From Anastrepha obliqua (Eukaryota; Arthropoda; Insecta; Diptera; Tephritidae): DNA of 64,000 nucleotides. Positions within the stretch are counted from its first letter, which is position 1; every line of letters begins with the position of its first letter. The position numbers and the translations under genes were made by a program. The notes beneath the pieces were generated by a model that was not told the origin of the DNA, ran no database searches, and worked only from the letters and a program-made list of their open reading frames with translations. Of the stretch, positions 32,737 through 42,989 are shown one piece after another. Location: the NCBI RefSeq assembly GCF_027943255.1, contig NC_072893.1, positions 94,247,784-94,311,783 on the forward strand, read 5' to 3'.

Positions 32737-33708
32737 TTAATTATTGTTATTGAAAATTGCTGGGAAAATTCCATTGGTGGGAGCTCTTGTACTGGTTCGT
32801 CGAACATAACGCCTACGGATCGGTCTACGCCTTTGTCTTCTCGCTGGACGGCGTCTTCGCCGATTGTTCAAACGTCTGCGTGGGTTATTACGACGTCTCC
32901 GCAAGTTATTACGACGTCTGCGCCTCCTACCAGGCCTACCTCTACGGTACTGACGAATACGATACTGCCGCCCCTGCTCATTTTCATTAGCATCGCTTAC
33001 GGCAACAACGTTATTAGCGATATCAGCGGAGTCATCCTCATAGTAAACATATTTAACATTGTTCGGCAAATCGCGATTGCGCGTATCAAATTGTCTCACC
33101 CGCAACAAGTTTTGGTCATTACTGAACATTGTTAGGCCTCCGTTATTATCGCCATAAGCATAATTGTCATCACCATAGTAATCATCATCATATTCACCAT
33201 CGTCATCGTAATCAGAACTGCTTACATAATGTGTATTACGAGCAGGTGGATGTGGTGTATCAGATGGTGATGATGAAAGTTCCGGTGACAGTGCTCTCTC
33301 AGTATAAGTAGTGGAATTAGTAATAGTATCCGTACGAGTACCAGTAGAGGTAGGATCGGTAGTGGTGTAGCTCACAGTGCTTTGAGGCGCGGACGAAGAA
33401 CATCCATTGAGCGAAAATCTATTGAAAAAGGAACTTGGAATAACTCTGCCCGAAGCTTCTGCATCCTCGTCCTTGGCTACCGATTGACGCCGGTTATCAG
33501 AAATTCTATATTTACGGTTACGTCTTCTCTTAACATCGCGTGAAGCTATAAAATAAATTTAAAACAAATTTTAATTATTTTATTTGGAATGTTTAAAAAA
33601 TTTTGCTACACAAATTTTAAACAAGTAACTGTACTCGCCTGTGGTCTCCAGCACCACTGCTGCGATTAGCAGCAGCACTGGTAATACGCGTGACCAGGTG
33701 AATTTCAT
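32737..33708 (-). CDS. Secreted protein with acidic Asp/Tyr-rich and Arg-rich halves; two exons
   Basis: Exon 1 is 33639-33708 and exon 2 is 32737-33545, joined by a 93-bp intron. The ATG at 33708 opens a clear signal peptide, MKFTWSRVLPVLLLIAAVVL, followed by ETT. Exon 1 ends after one base of a codon at ACAG|GCGAGT, a GC donor; the acceptor is TTTTATAG at 33546. The phase fits exactly and joins to SRDVKRRRNRKYRISDNRR. The 292-residue product then has a Ser/Thr-rich stretch, an acidic Asp/Tyr/Gly-rich segment (YDDDGEYDDDYYGDDNY), and an Arg/Asn-rich C-terminal part with RRNN-type repeats, ending IFNNNN. A TATA box lies about 150 bases upstream of the ATG. It is a likely host gene, the only convincing one here; the function is not recognised. 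Low-complexity secreted proteins of this kind occur among cuticle, silk, glue and immune peptides, which is only a guess. Confidence 0.75.
33546..33638 (-). other. Predicted GC-AG intron of the secreted-protein gene
   Basis: The donor CAG|GCGAGT matches the strong consensus that rare GC-AG introns need; the acceptor is a pyrimidine/AT-rich tract ending TTTTATAG. Using the nearby GT (GCGA|GTACAG) puts exon 2 out of frame with an early stop, so the GC donor is preferred. Transcript data are not available here. Confidence 0.65.
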
Positions 33709-33856
33709 TTAGAGTTCACCGCTGATATGAGCTTTATCTCAAGCGAATAACGCTAAATAGCTGCTTCGTATGTAGTTTGTTGACTACTAAATCAAATCTA
33801 CCTGCTCGATTGGATGAACCAAAGTGAACTGTGCCTTTTCGGTGCCACCTGAGGGA

Positions 33857-33864
33857 CTTTTATA
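33857..33864 (-). promoter_or_regulatory. TATA box of the secreted-protein gene
   Basis: The minus strand reads TATAAAAG. About 34 bases downstream, CACAGTTC near 33830 resembles an arthropod initiator (TCAGTY). The leader from there to the ATG is about 120 bases. The spacing is slightly long for a TATA-initiator pair, but the order is right. Confidence 0.55.
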
Positions 33865-33869
33865 TGTGT

Positions 33870-34816
33870 TGCACTATTCGGTAGAACCAAGAAAACTTTT
33901 TTCCACCTGCTTTCTAATAGTTTACAGTTATCTAAATCACATAATCACAGCTCTAATGTATAAGTTGTTGATGTGAAACAAGGAACTCGCAAAATATTAC
34001 ATATGCGTACATAAGTCAAAGCCGCATAAATTTCGCAAAGAACAAGAAAGAGAAGATAATGCGAAATGTTTCGCAAAAATCTAAAGGGCCGGTAAATTAT
34101 TTGACTAGCATGTAAAATTAACATATGTTTACTGGTAGGCAATATATGTATGTATGTGTATTTGTATATGCAAAGTGTGCCAGACTAAACCGGTTTACTT
34201 TATTGGACACTAACAAAATCCGCGCACGCGGTGTGGCGGCGTTATAATATTTTTTTTTGTGGTTTTTGATTTTGATTTGGGGCACACTACATTATTTGAT
34301 TTCCAATGTGATAGAAAAATAGTTAAATTTACTCCACCAGCAACGCGATTTCACTAACTCTAATCCACATTTTTTGAATGCTTGACCTTTTACGTTGTTT
34401 GTTATCTTTGAAGAGCTCTAATGATTCAAACTAAATTTAGTAAAGATATAAGAGCAGTGGATTGTTTTTTTAATATATATTTGATGAACTTTTTAGTAAT
34501 CATATAAGCCTTGTGCCCATTTTTCGTTAACGTATTTATTTTTATATCGGCCTGCGGGGTTAACCCTTAAAACACATCCTGGGTAATTGTTTACCTCACG
34601 CGCTCAAAACACTAAATATATTTTTTTGTAGCAAAGATAGCGTCATTTTGTTTTGAGTATTCTCTGTGCAGGACGAGTACTTGAAGACAGTCGATCTTTG
34701 GCGTCAAGGGGAGCAATAAATTACCCTGGGGTGAAAGTTACGTATCCGTTTTTTGTTATTATATAAAATAATTTTGTTTTTAGAGCAAAATGAATAATTT
34801 CTTATGCAAACCGATG
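33870..34816. other. No gene recognised; upstream flank of the secreted-protein gene
   Basis: AT-rich with no frame that carries motifs. Regulatory sites for the gene at 33708 could lie here but none stands out. Confidence 0.45.
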
Positions 34817-34818
34817 TA

Positions 34819-35348
34819 ATGGGCTTTTCAGTAAGAGCGCTTCAACTTTTGAACTTTTTTGAATAAAACACAAACGGTTTGACTTTTTTAACTAATTTTT
34901 TTTTTATCATCGAGTTGGAACATATACATTTAAGTATGAAATTCGATTTCTTTTGCATGACCACCGCGTGCACGTTTTACGAAGTCCAATCGTTGAACCC
35001 AATTTTCGACCACTCTTTTGCATAAATCGGCCGAAATTCCAGCAATTTCGCGTTCAATATTGGCTCTGAGCTCACAAATCGTCGCCGGATTGTTATTGTA
35101 GACCAATGACTTCAAATAACCCCAAAACGAGACGGCTTGTTAAATGGACCGTAAAATGGCCGTAATGCTCTTAAAGTAGCAGCAACAGAACGATTATTTT
35201 CATAAAAAATTTGCACGATTTGCAATCGTTGCTCATAATGAAATATATACTAATGAAGTTTACAAATGACAAGCGAAAAATAAAAAATATTGCGTCGTTC
35301 GCCCGCCCTATCGGAAAAAAGTTGAAGCGCACCTATTGAATAACCCTA
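34819..35348 (-). mobile_element. Internally deleted ITm element, 530 bp, with TIRs and TA duplication
   Basis: The left end reads ATGGGCTTTTCAGTAAGAGC and then GCTTCAACTTTT; the inverted right end reads TAGGGTTATTCAATAGGTGC and then GCTTCAACTTTT. TA flanks both sides (34817-34818, 35349-35350). Between the TIRs only the first and last parts of the transposase gene remain, fused by a deletion. Such copies can be moved by enzyme supplied in trans. Confidence 0.85.
34930..35245 (-). pseudogene. ITm transposase: N-terminal HTH fused to C-terminus by deletion
   Basis: Starting near 35245 on the minus strand the reading is EQRLQIVQIFYENNRSVAAT, LRALRPFYGPFNKPSR, the first helix-turn-helix. A few bases later, in another frame, comes FWGYLKSLVYNNNPATICEL and VENWVQRLDFVKRARGGHAK, ending EIEFHT at 34930. 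In the related copy at 40038 these two parts are separated by about 850 bases that hold the whole catalytic domain. The deletion endpoints therefore fall just after the first HTH and just before the YLKSLVY segment. Confidence 0.8.
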
Positions 35349-35481
35349 TACATATAGAAAAAATAGATTATCTTTTACGTCTCCAAAACAATACTCAAAA
35401 CAAAAAATTAAATTAAGATTTTTTAACATAAATAGAATTTTTTTTTGTTTTTATGGAATAGATTTATTTATTTATATCAAA

Positions 35482-36800
35482 TCTTTATATATATATTTCT
35501 TATGTTCGTGTGTTTGTCACTGAACTCCTCCTAAACGACTGAACCGATTTTGATGAAATTTTTTGTGTGTGTTCAATGGGATTCGAGAATGGTTTAGATT
35601 CACAATTTGCCGGGAAAATGGTCAAAACGTGGACCCGGGTAACCTTCGGATGTGTATATACAATATGGGTATCAAATGAAAACTGTTGGTGAATGCTTTA
35701 GTTCAGAGTATTTTTCATGCCGCTCCGTGACTAGGGTCTCGAGATAGAGACCAAAACGTGGACCCTAGAATGTGTTTGTACAATATGAATATCAAATTGA
35801 AGCTGTTGGTGAATGCTTTAGTATAGAGTATTTTTCATGCCGCTCCGAGACTGGGGTCTCGAGATATAGGTCAAAACGTGGGCCCGGTTAACCTTCGGAT
35901 GTGTATATACAATATGGGTATCAAATGGAAGCTGTTGGTGAATGCTTTAGTTCAGAGTATTTTTCATGCCGCTCCGTGACTAGGGTCCCGAGATAGAGAC
36001 CAACACGTGGACCCTAGAATGTGTTTGTACAATATGGATATCAATTGGAAGCTGTTGGTGAATGCTTTAGTACAGAGTATTTCTCATGCCGCTCCGTGAC
36101 TGGGGTCTCGAGATATAGGTCAAAATGTGGGCCCGGGTAACCTTCGGATGTGTATATACAATATGGGTATCAAATGGAAGCTGTTGGTGAATGCTTTAGT
36201 TCAGAGTATTTTTCATGCCGCTCCGTGACTAGGGTCCCGAGATAGAGACCAACACGTGGACCCTAGAATGTGTTTGTACAATATGGATATCAATTGGAAG
36301 CTGTTGGTGAATGCTTTAGTACAGAGTATTTCTCATGCCGCTCCGTGACTGGGGTCTCGAGATATAGGTCAAAATGTGGGCCCGGGTAACCTTCGGATGT
36401 GTATATACAATATGGGTATCAAATGGAAGCTGTTGGTGAATGCTTTAGTTCAGAGTATTTTTCATGCGGCTCCGTGACTAGGGTCCCGAGATAGAGACCA
36501 ACACGTGGACCCTAGAATGTGTTTGTACAATATGGATATCAATTGAAAGCTGTTGGTGAATGCTTTAGTACAGAGTATTTCTCATGCCGCTCCGTGACTG
36601 GGGTCTCGAGATATAGGTCAAAACGTGGGCCCGGGTAACCTTTGGTTGTGGATGTGCAATATGGGCATCAAATGAAAGCTGTCGATAAGTGCTTTAATGT
36701 GGGGTAATTTTCATACCTATTGATGACTAGGGTCTCGAAATATATGCCAAAACGTGGACCCACCATGTCTTTGCCCAGCGAAGCGGGCCGGGTTTGCTAG
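35482..36800 (+). mobile_element. Non-autonomous Helitron with internal minisatellite
   Basis: The 5' end starts TCTTTATATATATATTTCTT after an A, and the 3' end is GGGTTTGCTAG followed by T, as expected for rolling-circle insertion between A and T without duplication. A hairpin, GCCCAGCGAAGCGGGC at 36773-36788, stands about a dozen bases before the CTAG terminus. The 5' region has the block CACTGAACTCCTCC then AAACGACTGAACCGATTTTG, shared in inverse orientation with the second Helitron at 57661-59338. No helicase or Rep sequence is present. Confidence 0.85.
35640..36760 (+). repeat. Tandem array in the Helitron, alternating 129- and 120-bp units
   Basis: The landmark GAATGCTTTAG recurs at 35691, 35811, 35940, 36060, 36189, 36309, 36438 and 36558. 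The spacings alternate 120 and 129 bases, so the higher-order unit is 249 bp. The longer unit contains GGTAACCTTCGGATGTGTAT, the shorter GGACCCTAGAATGTGTTTG. Both share GTTGGTGAATGC and ATGCCGCTCCGTGACT. Confidence 0.85.
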
Positions 36801-37254
36801 TATAATTATAAATATGTACATTACATGAGCAAAGCAACTAGCAGCTGTGGTTATCGACCTGAATAGGAATAGTTTATAAGCAGCAGGTGTTTTATAGAGA
36901 TAAATTCTACAAACTCAATAAATCGTTGTACAGAAATTATATTAAACTATTAAATGTTATTTCAGGCTCTTTTGGGCTTACATAAAATCTAAAAATAAAA
37001 ATACCTGCGCCAGTTCATCATAAAGGAGCTTCACCTAATTCCTTCTCTTATTTGTGCTCTTCATTAACGTTATTTCCTCCTGTTTTTCCAATTATAATTT
37101 TCTTCTATACGCGAATAATCTGAAAATTTATTATAAAATTAAATGTCCAGAAGATTCATCATAACATATATAGTTGAGGTGTATTTAACCATTTGTTCCT
37201 CAACATTGGTAAATTTCACTTAACTTCGTATGCGAAAGTTTTCAATATTGTTCC
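36801..37254. other. No gene recognised
   Basis: AT-rich flank after the Helitron; nothing recognisable. Confidence 0.4.
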
Positions 37255-37856
37255 CACATCTTGCTACTGATTGACTTGACTGATTTTAACACCAAGCTCA
37301 ACTCCCCCACTCACGTAAATTATATTGTTTCGAAATCGTTCCCAATGTTGGCCTTCATTCGTGGAAATAGTTCTTCGTTTTCTGATCACTATACCTTCAA
37401 ACTGTTGTCGTCGTCCTTAGTTCGGTCCAGGTTAGAATACGCGATGTTCGTTTTGAAATCATTTCATGCAATCTAAATTAATAGATTACAGTTTGTTTAG
37501 AGAGCTTTTATGCGCTTTGCTTTGCGCTCGATGATATTCGCGTATCCCATTCCGTCCTATCGCTCTCGTTGCTCAATAATAAACCGAATGTCATTTTAAT
37601 CTTTCCTCACGCAATTTTCGTTGTAATGAAATGTTTTTTGTGGGTATTGCTAAAACTATTTATGCGATGAATTCTCTTTTTAGGAGCTCAATTTTATACT
37701 TATTCTTCTTCGTTAGACATCGAGTTTTCTTACTCTACTCTAGTCTATTCTACTTTGAAGAAGTTACTTATAAGACTCTTGTCATAAGGTATTTGTTTGA
37801 ATCTATCGATCTTATGTATCCTGTTTGTTGATTAAAAAATAAATAAATAAATAATT
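37255..37856 (+). pseudogene. Jockey-type non-LTR retrotransposon 3' end
   Basis: The open part at 37261-37476 reads HVNYIVSKSFPMLAFIRGNS, then YTFKLLSSSLVRSRLEYAM. This is the RT thumb in which jockey-like proteins read IVSKAxxxLGFIKR and LVRSxLEYAsxVWxP. After a stop, AFMRFALRSM continues the pattern through further stops. The fragment ends in AAAAAATAAATAAATAAAT at 37832-37855, an A-rich tail. It is 5'-truncated and decayed. Confidence 0.7.
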
Positions 37857-38170
37857 TCTTTTCTTTCTGCATTTTTAATGTTTCTTACTAAATTTATCAT
37901 ACATTATGATTTTTTTGCCTTTTAGTTTAAGTTAAAATACCACAAGTATTTTTGTTCCTTTATTTATACAAAATTTGCAAAAATTATAAATTTTCCGATC
38001 GGTGATTGGTGTTTTATTATCTTTAATCATATTCTTTTATATCCATAACTCCGCGGCAATTTCTCACCTCAGGACATTAGTTCAGTAACCAAGAATAACG
38101 ATAATACTCAAGGGTTAAAGTTGGAATCGCTTTAGTTACTCTAACCAAAAGTATTTTTGGAAAAAGCGAC
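37857..38170. other. No gene recognised
   Basis: AT-rich sequence between two retroelement fragments; nothing recognisable. Confidence 0.4.
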
Positions 38171-38570
38171 CATATACAAACACCATACATTTATTGAAAC
38201 GAGCTATGAAGGATGAAGAAGAAGTTGATAACCATTTATAAACCGATGATTGAGGGGAAGCTTGAAACTCAGGTGGTCACGTACAATAAGTAATGGGAGG
38301 CTGTGGCATATATGTGGTCAGAATAGCATTGAAGCTGATATATTAAAAAAAAAACTAAAATATGGTTGGATCGGTCACACGTTCAGGAAAGATGTTAATG
38401 AGATCCCGTATACAGCTATACATTGGAATCTCCAAGGCAGAGGAACAAGGGGCAGGCCAAGAAACATATGGCGTTGTACTGTCAGCAATAAGACGAGAAA
38501 ATGAGCTTAGATCTATAGCGAGAAACCGCGGGAATAATTATGTGAAATCATTCGTCGCTTGATTGAAGTT
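38171..38570 (+). pseudogene. RTE/BovB-like retrotransposon C-terminal fragment
   Basis: The frame 38250-38504 reads ISNGRLWHICGQNSIEADIL, then YGWIGHTFRKDVNEIPYTAI and HWNLQGRGTRGRPRNIWR. The C-terminal words WxWIGHTLRK, WNPQGxRxRGRPxxTWRR are diagnostic of a large group of animal non-LTR elements. Preceding and following parts are in other frames. No tail is evident. Confidence 0.75.
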
Positions 38571-38649
38571 TTTTGTTTGGTTTGAGCAATTGAACCTGCT
38601 GAATTATTTAAACATGTAAACAACTGGTTCTACTTCTACACTTTATAAT

Positions 38650-39535
38650 AGGAAAAGCATGTGTCGATAACTGTACCAATTAACTGGAAAGAAGGTATAG
38701 TCATTATAATTCCTAAAAGATGACCTCAGTAACTGTCGTAATTGGAGTGGTATAACGCTCTTAAACGCCCTATACAAAGTACCAGCATCCTTATTACTCA
38801 ACTTAGACAGGAACAAAATGAGTTCGGGACTGCTGGGTCTTATGTTGATCATATTATATACCATATACCACGCCCCTGGTTGTAAACTCTGCTGACACGA
38901 CTGTTGAAGTAAAAGATGGTAACGAGTTTTGCTGCCTGAGTAACATAATTGCCAGGCATGGAGGTACTGAAAGGGACTTATCCAAACGTATAAACAAAGC
39001 CAGAGCAAGTTTTTTTTTATAAATTGAGCGAAATTTGGGCTTCAAGAAGTATTAGTATACATACCACACTTGCAGTTTTTAATACGAGTGTAAAAACGGA
39101 AAAGTCACTAACAGAATCTGCCAGAGTATGCAAACCTTTATAAACAAATGTCTTCGACGAATTTGCCGAATTTTCTGGCCCAGAAATATAACAAATGACA
39201 ATCTGCTTTCACTTGCAATGTCAGAACCTGTTAATGTCAAGATTAAGCACCGGAAATGGCATTCCATTGGGAACACTTTCCGAAAAGAAAATAACGACAG
39301 AACTACAATGGCACTCAAATGAAACCCGCAAGGTTCACGACGGAGAGATCGACCTAGAAGTACATGGATTAGAACGGTACTTGCTGAATGTCAGCAAATT
39401 TATAGCTGGTCTTATATTTGAGGAATTGCATAAAATCGTAATAGATGGAATATGTTTGTCTCCATCCTATGTTCCGACTAGGAATGACAATAAATTAACG
39501 AGACAATTTTATTGTCAAGGAAATAAAAAAAATTG
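38650..39535 (+). pseudogene. RTE/BovB-like retrotransposon, RT and C-terminal pieces
   Basis: In scattered frames: WKEGIVIIPKR (RT block with WKxGxIVxIPK), NCRNWSGITLLNALYKV (the NWRGITLLxxxxK box), VKDGNEFCCLSNIIARHGG and DLSKRINKARASF (the YLGSxIxxDGG/RINKA region), then TFINKCLRRICRIFWPRNIT and HRKWHSIGNTFRKENN. The order follows the protein, but the palm with the catalytic ADD box is deleted. It is a second fragment of a family related to that at 38171-38570, about 80 bases away in the same orientation. Confidence 0.75.
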
Positions 39536-39926
39536 AATTATTACCTTATTTGCCTTTTTGAGAACTGACAATATTTATACATTTCTAAGTCGTATTGGTG
39601 ATATTCCTAATAGTCATGATAATACTCGTAATACATAACGTACATATCGGTTTTATTTGTTTTATTATTCTGCTGACATTACGATGCCTTAATCTAACTA
39701 ACCTTTATATCTATTTTACCTAATTTTCTAAAATCAAGCAGCGGACGTGTTAGTTATTTGCAAAAAAAAAGATAATTAGTTATATCAATCAAAAAATATT
39801 GATAAAGAACCCATTGGCAACCCCTTTCCTAACTGAAAGCGCAACGCTACTATTTTTAAAATTTATAATTCATTTTGGCTTAAATTTGCGTTTACAATAA
39901 AGTTCACAACTCGTTGCTTTCAAGTA
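39536..39926. other. No gene recognised
   Basis: AT-rich flank of the ITm element; TA at 39925-39926 is its left target-site duplication. Confidence 0.4.
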
Positions 39927-41211
39927 ACGGATGATTTTTTAGCTATTATCTTTTTAAAGAGTTGGTTTAAACAGCTGACGCACGTTTCGAGTTTCGTTTC
40001 ACTGTCAAACATCTTCAGTTTGGTCTATAATTTAACCATGAATCGTCTTACAAACGAACAACGCTTGCAAATCATTTAATTTTATTATAAAAATTCGTGT
40101 TCTGTTAAGAAAGTTTATCGCGCGCTTCTTCCATTTTATGGTCAGTTTAATCGACCCACTGAAGCGGCTATTCGAGCTATTGTGACTAAATGTAGAACCA
40201 AATTTACATTATTGGACATCAAACCACCAACACGCTTCGTATAGTGCGAACTGAAGAAAATATCGCAGCTGTATCGGTCAGTGTTAATGATGACCATCAA
40301 TTCATCAATTATCCATTCGTCGTCGTTCGCAGCAATTGGGCCTCTGTTACTCAACAACGTGGAAAATTTTGCGAAAGGATGGTGTTAAGCCTTTCAAAAT
40401 ACAGCTGATGCAAGAATTGAAGCCGAACGACCTATCGCAACGCAGAATTTTTGGGAAATGGGCTCTTGGAACGGCCAACTTTCCACTTTTTTATCGAAAA
40501 ATTGTGTTCAGCGACGAAGCTCATTTTTGGATCAATGGGTACGTAAATAAGCAGAATTGTCGAATGGATGTTGGAGTGAAGATCAGCCAGAAGAATTGCA
40601 AGAGCTCCCAATGTATCCAGAAAAGGTCACAGTTTGTTGCGGTTTATGGGCTGGAGGTATCATTGGACCGTACTTCTTCAAAGATGTTGCGAATCGTAAC
40701 GTAACTGTGAATGGTGAGCGCTACCGTGAAATGATATCCAACTTTTTTTTTGCCCAAAACGCAAGAGTTTGACTTGCATGACATGTGGTTTCAGCAAGAC
40801 GGTGCCACTTGCCACACAGCACGCGTAACAATGGACTTGGTGAGAGGCGAGTTCGGTGAACATTTTATTTCACGTTCGGGACCTGTCAATTGGCCACCCA
40901 GATCATGCGATATAACGCCTTTAGATTATTTTTTGTGGGGCTATGTTAAAGGTCATGCCTATTCAGACAAGCCTGTTTCAATTATATGTGAGATACCGGC
41001 CGAAATATTGGAATGATTATGCCAAAATTGGACTTAGCAGATAGACCATTTGAAGCACAGTCGCGGTCAACATTTGCATGAAATAATCTTCAAAAATTAA
41101 ATTATATAGATATATATTACTATCGATTTAAATAAACATTTCATGCATTTTTGTGAATTTTACGTGTGTTTTTTTGAAAAACTCTCCTATAGCTCTTAAA
41201 AAATCACCCTT
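39927..41211 (+). mobile_element. ITm element, about 1.29 kb, with TIRs and TA duplication
   Basis: The left end reads ACGGATGATTTTTTAGCTAT and the inverted right end AAGGGTGATTTTTTAAGAGC followed by TAT; TA lies at 39925-39926 and 41212-41213. The element carries a broken transposase (40038-41100). The same left end occurs at the left edge of this window. Related, more decayed copies are at 8175, 34819 and 42110. Confidence 0.85.
40038..41100 (+). pseudogene. ITm transposase with 41-residue spacing between second and third Asp
   Basis: The ATG at 40038 gives MNRLTNEQRLQII, a stop, then YYKNSCSVKKVYRALLPFYG and FNRPTEAAIRAIV (first HTH). RRSQQLGLCYSTTWKILRKD is the second HTH. The catalytic domain has IVFSDEAHFWINGYVNKQNC (first Asp), MWFQQDGATCHTARVTMDLV (second Asp) and SCDITPLDYFLWGYVKGHAY (third Asp), 41 residues apart. 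The C-terminus is RGQHLHEIIFKN. At least four frame changes and two stops. The spacing suggests the DD41D branch of the Tc1/mariner superfamily (rosa/visitor-like); this assignment is inference from a hand count. Confidence 0.85.
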
Positions 41212-41344
41212 TATTTACGCGTATGCTGATTATTTGGTTGATTTTGAAAGTTGTAAATGTATGAACAAAACAATTTTGTGCGAAATGCATAGTTAGAAAT
41301 TTTAAAGTAAAGCTTGCAGCTTGCTTTCCTCGGCTCTGAAAGAA

Positions 41345-41480
41345 TTCGTAGCGGTACCAGCTGGTGAAAGCAGAGGAAGAGGAATGCCTCCTCTGCGTTG
41401 GAAAGATCAGGTGGAGAAGGACTTGGCTTGACTCGATGTATCCAACTAGCAACTAACATATTTTCCTTGCCATCGTTGAT
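41345..41480 (+). pseudogene. RTE-like retrotransposon C-terminal scrap
   Basis: One frame reads ESRGRGMPPLRWKDQVEKDL, a stop, then LDVSN. This matches the end of RTE-type proteins (GRPxLRWxDQVEEDLxxLGVxNW). Nothing else of the element is visible. Confidence 0.5.
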
Positions 41481-42109
41481 ATAAATCCACATTTCTAAAT
41501 ATATTTCATGGTCACCTTCTTCAAATTGAAGAAACTTTTCTTTATCTTCATCCGCCTTATTTAACTACGCACTTATGCGCTATTCAAATTTTCTGCCCCT
41601 TGCTAGAACAGAGGTCGATAGCCTATAAAAATTCATAACAGTAAAGCTTTAAAAATAGGCCAAAAATAGAGATAACAAAAATAAAATAAAAGCCGTAACT
41701 ACTTGCCGATGCGATGAGCGCTGGCGTTAAGTATGATTGATCACTTAAGAATGTCTAGCTAAATATATTGAGAGATGGAATTAAATTTTATGGTAAGAGA
41801 AGTTTAACTTGATTTTGTTTTCATTTCACATTCAAATTAATACCACCACTCAAGGCTTTGTGGTAAGATTTGAAGTCCATGAATTTGGCTTTTGTTTAAA
41901 ACTTTTTAGTGGCATTCAGGAATCAGGGCAAGTAGTCTGGTAGATTTAATGGCTGTACAGTTCAGGAATGCACTGAAACTTTGCAAAAGATCTAACGAAT
42001 GTGATTTTGGCAAACATAGAAAGTAAATGGTAAAAGCCTGTGAGCGTTTTTCCTTTTTGTATTATGTGTGGTTTCGTTCGTTATTGCGTCGCTCTTATAA
42101 AAGAAAGTC
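41481..42109. other. No gene recognised
   Basis: AT-rich; short frames only. Confidence 0.4.
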
Positions 42110-42590
42110 GTTTTAAATTTCATAGGATATTTTTTCGCGCCACCATTCCTTCCAATACCTTAATCGAAGCTGATGTATCGACAAAGCATTTAGATTTTAC
42201 ATATCCGTACAAATAAAAGTCCAAAGGTGTGAGATCGAACGATCTTGGTGGCCTATTCACCTCACCGAAACGACGACTCAGTAAATCTTTTGTTTTACGG
42301 GCTGTATGGCAAGAAGCGCCGCCTTTTTGAAACTAAAGGTTTTGGAGATCACTTCAATTTCCGGCATGAAAAAGTCGTTTATCATAACGTGATAGCCTTC
42401 GCCATTCACTGTTACATTGGCGTCAGCCTCGTCTTTGAAGAAATATGGGCCGATGATTCCTTCAGCCCATACTGGTTGTTCTTGAATGGCTGCGGTTTAC
42501 TCATCGGCCCAAATATGGCAGTTTTGGTTATTGACGTAGCTATTAATCCAAAAATAGGCCTCATCTATGTACAACAGTTGGCCTGAGCGC
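42110..42590 (-). pseudogene. ITm transposase fragment related to the 40 kb element
   Basis: The minus strand reads LYIDEAYFWINSYVNNQNCH, IWADE, a stop, then EGIIGPYFFKDEADANVTVN and YHVMINDFFMPE. In other frames follow GGASCHTARKTKDLLSRRFG and NRPPRSFDLTPLDFYLYGYV. The order and words match the 40038-41100 transposase (EAHFWINGYVNKQNC, GGIIGPYFFKD, DITPLDYFLWGY), and the third Asp box is conserved. Helix-turn-helix parts and TIRs are missing. Confidence 0.8.
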
Positions 42591-42989
42591 ACAATGAACA
42601 CTTTTCATAGAGCGTCGATATTCGTAATACAATTGTACAATTTGTAAATATCTTATACATGATGAAATGTCAGTGAATACTGAAAAAAAGTATGTATTTA
42701 GTTTGACAGTAGTCACGCGTGATCTGTTAGAAAAACCAAAAAAAAAACCGTATTGCAAGAAGTACCTCCAATGTGATCACCTTTTACTATTTTTTGTAGG
42801 CTACTGTTTTTTACGAGGTGTAAAAGCAATCGAAAGCCTTAGTTAGTGTGGGACTTTAACGCCACTTAAAGCACTTCAAGTCCGACGGTTCATCCTACAG
42901 GTATACCGTTTTGGTAATTACGTCTGGAGGCCGTCGTGAGCAATAAGCTCAATCGTCAGTTATATTCGTCTACTGTTCGTCTTGCTGCT
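42591..42989. other. No gene recognised
   Basis: AT-rich, then less so from 42830; no motif seen. Confidence 0.4.

Noticed and set aside
32734..33135. Plus-strand 133-codon frame opposite the secreted-protein gene
   Set aside because: It is the complement of the Arg-rich repeat region; the minus-strand frame has a signal peptide, promoter and intron, this one does not.
35640..36760. CRISPR-like regular repeats
   Set aside because: The units are 120-129 bp tandem repeats without unique spacers and lie within Helitron termini.
36773..36800. Rho-independent terminator-like hairpin
   Set aside because: It is the 3' hairpin of a Helitron followed by CTAG, in a eukaryotic genome.
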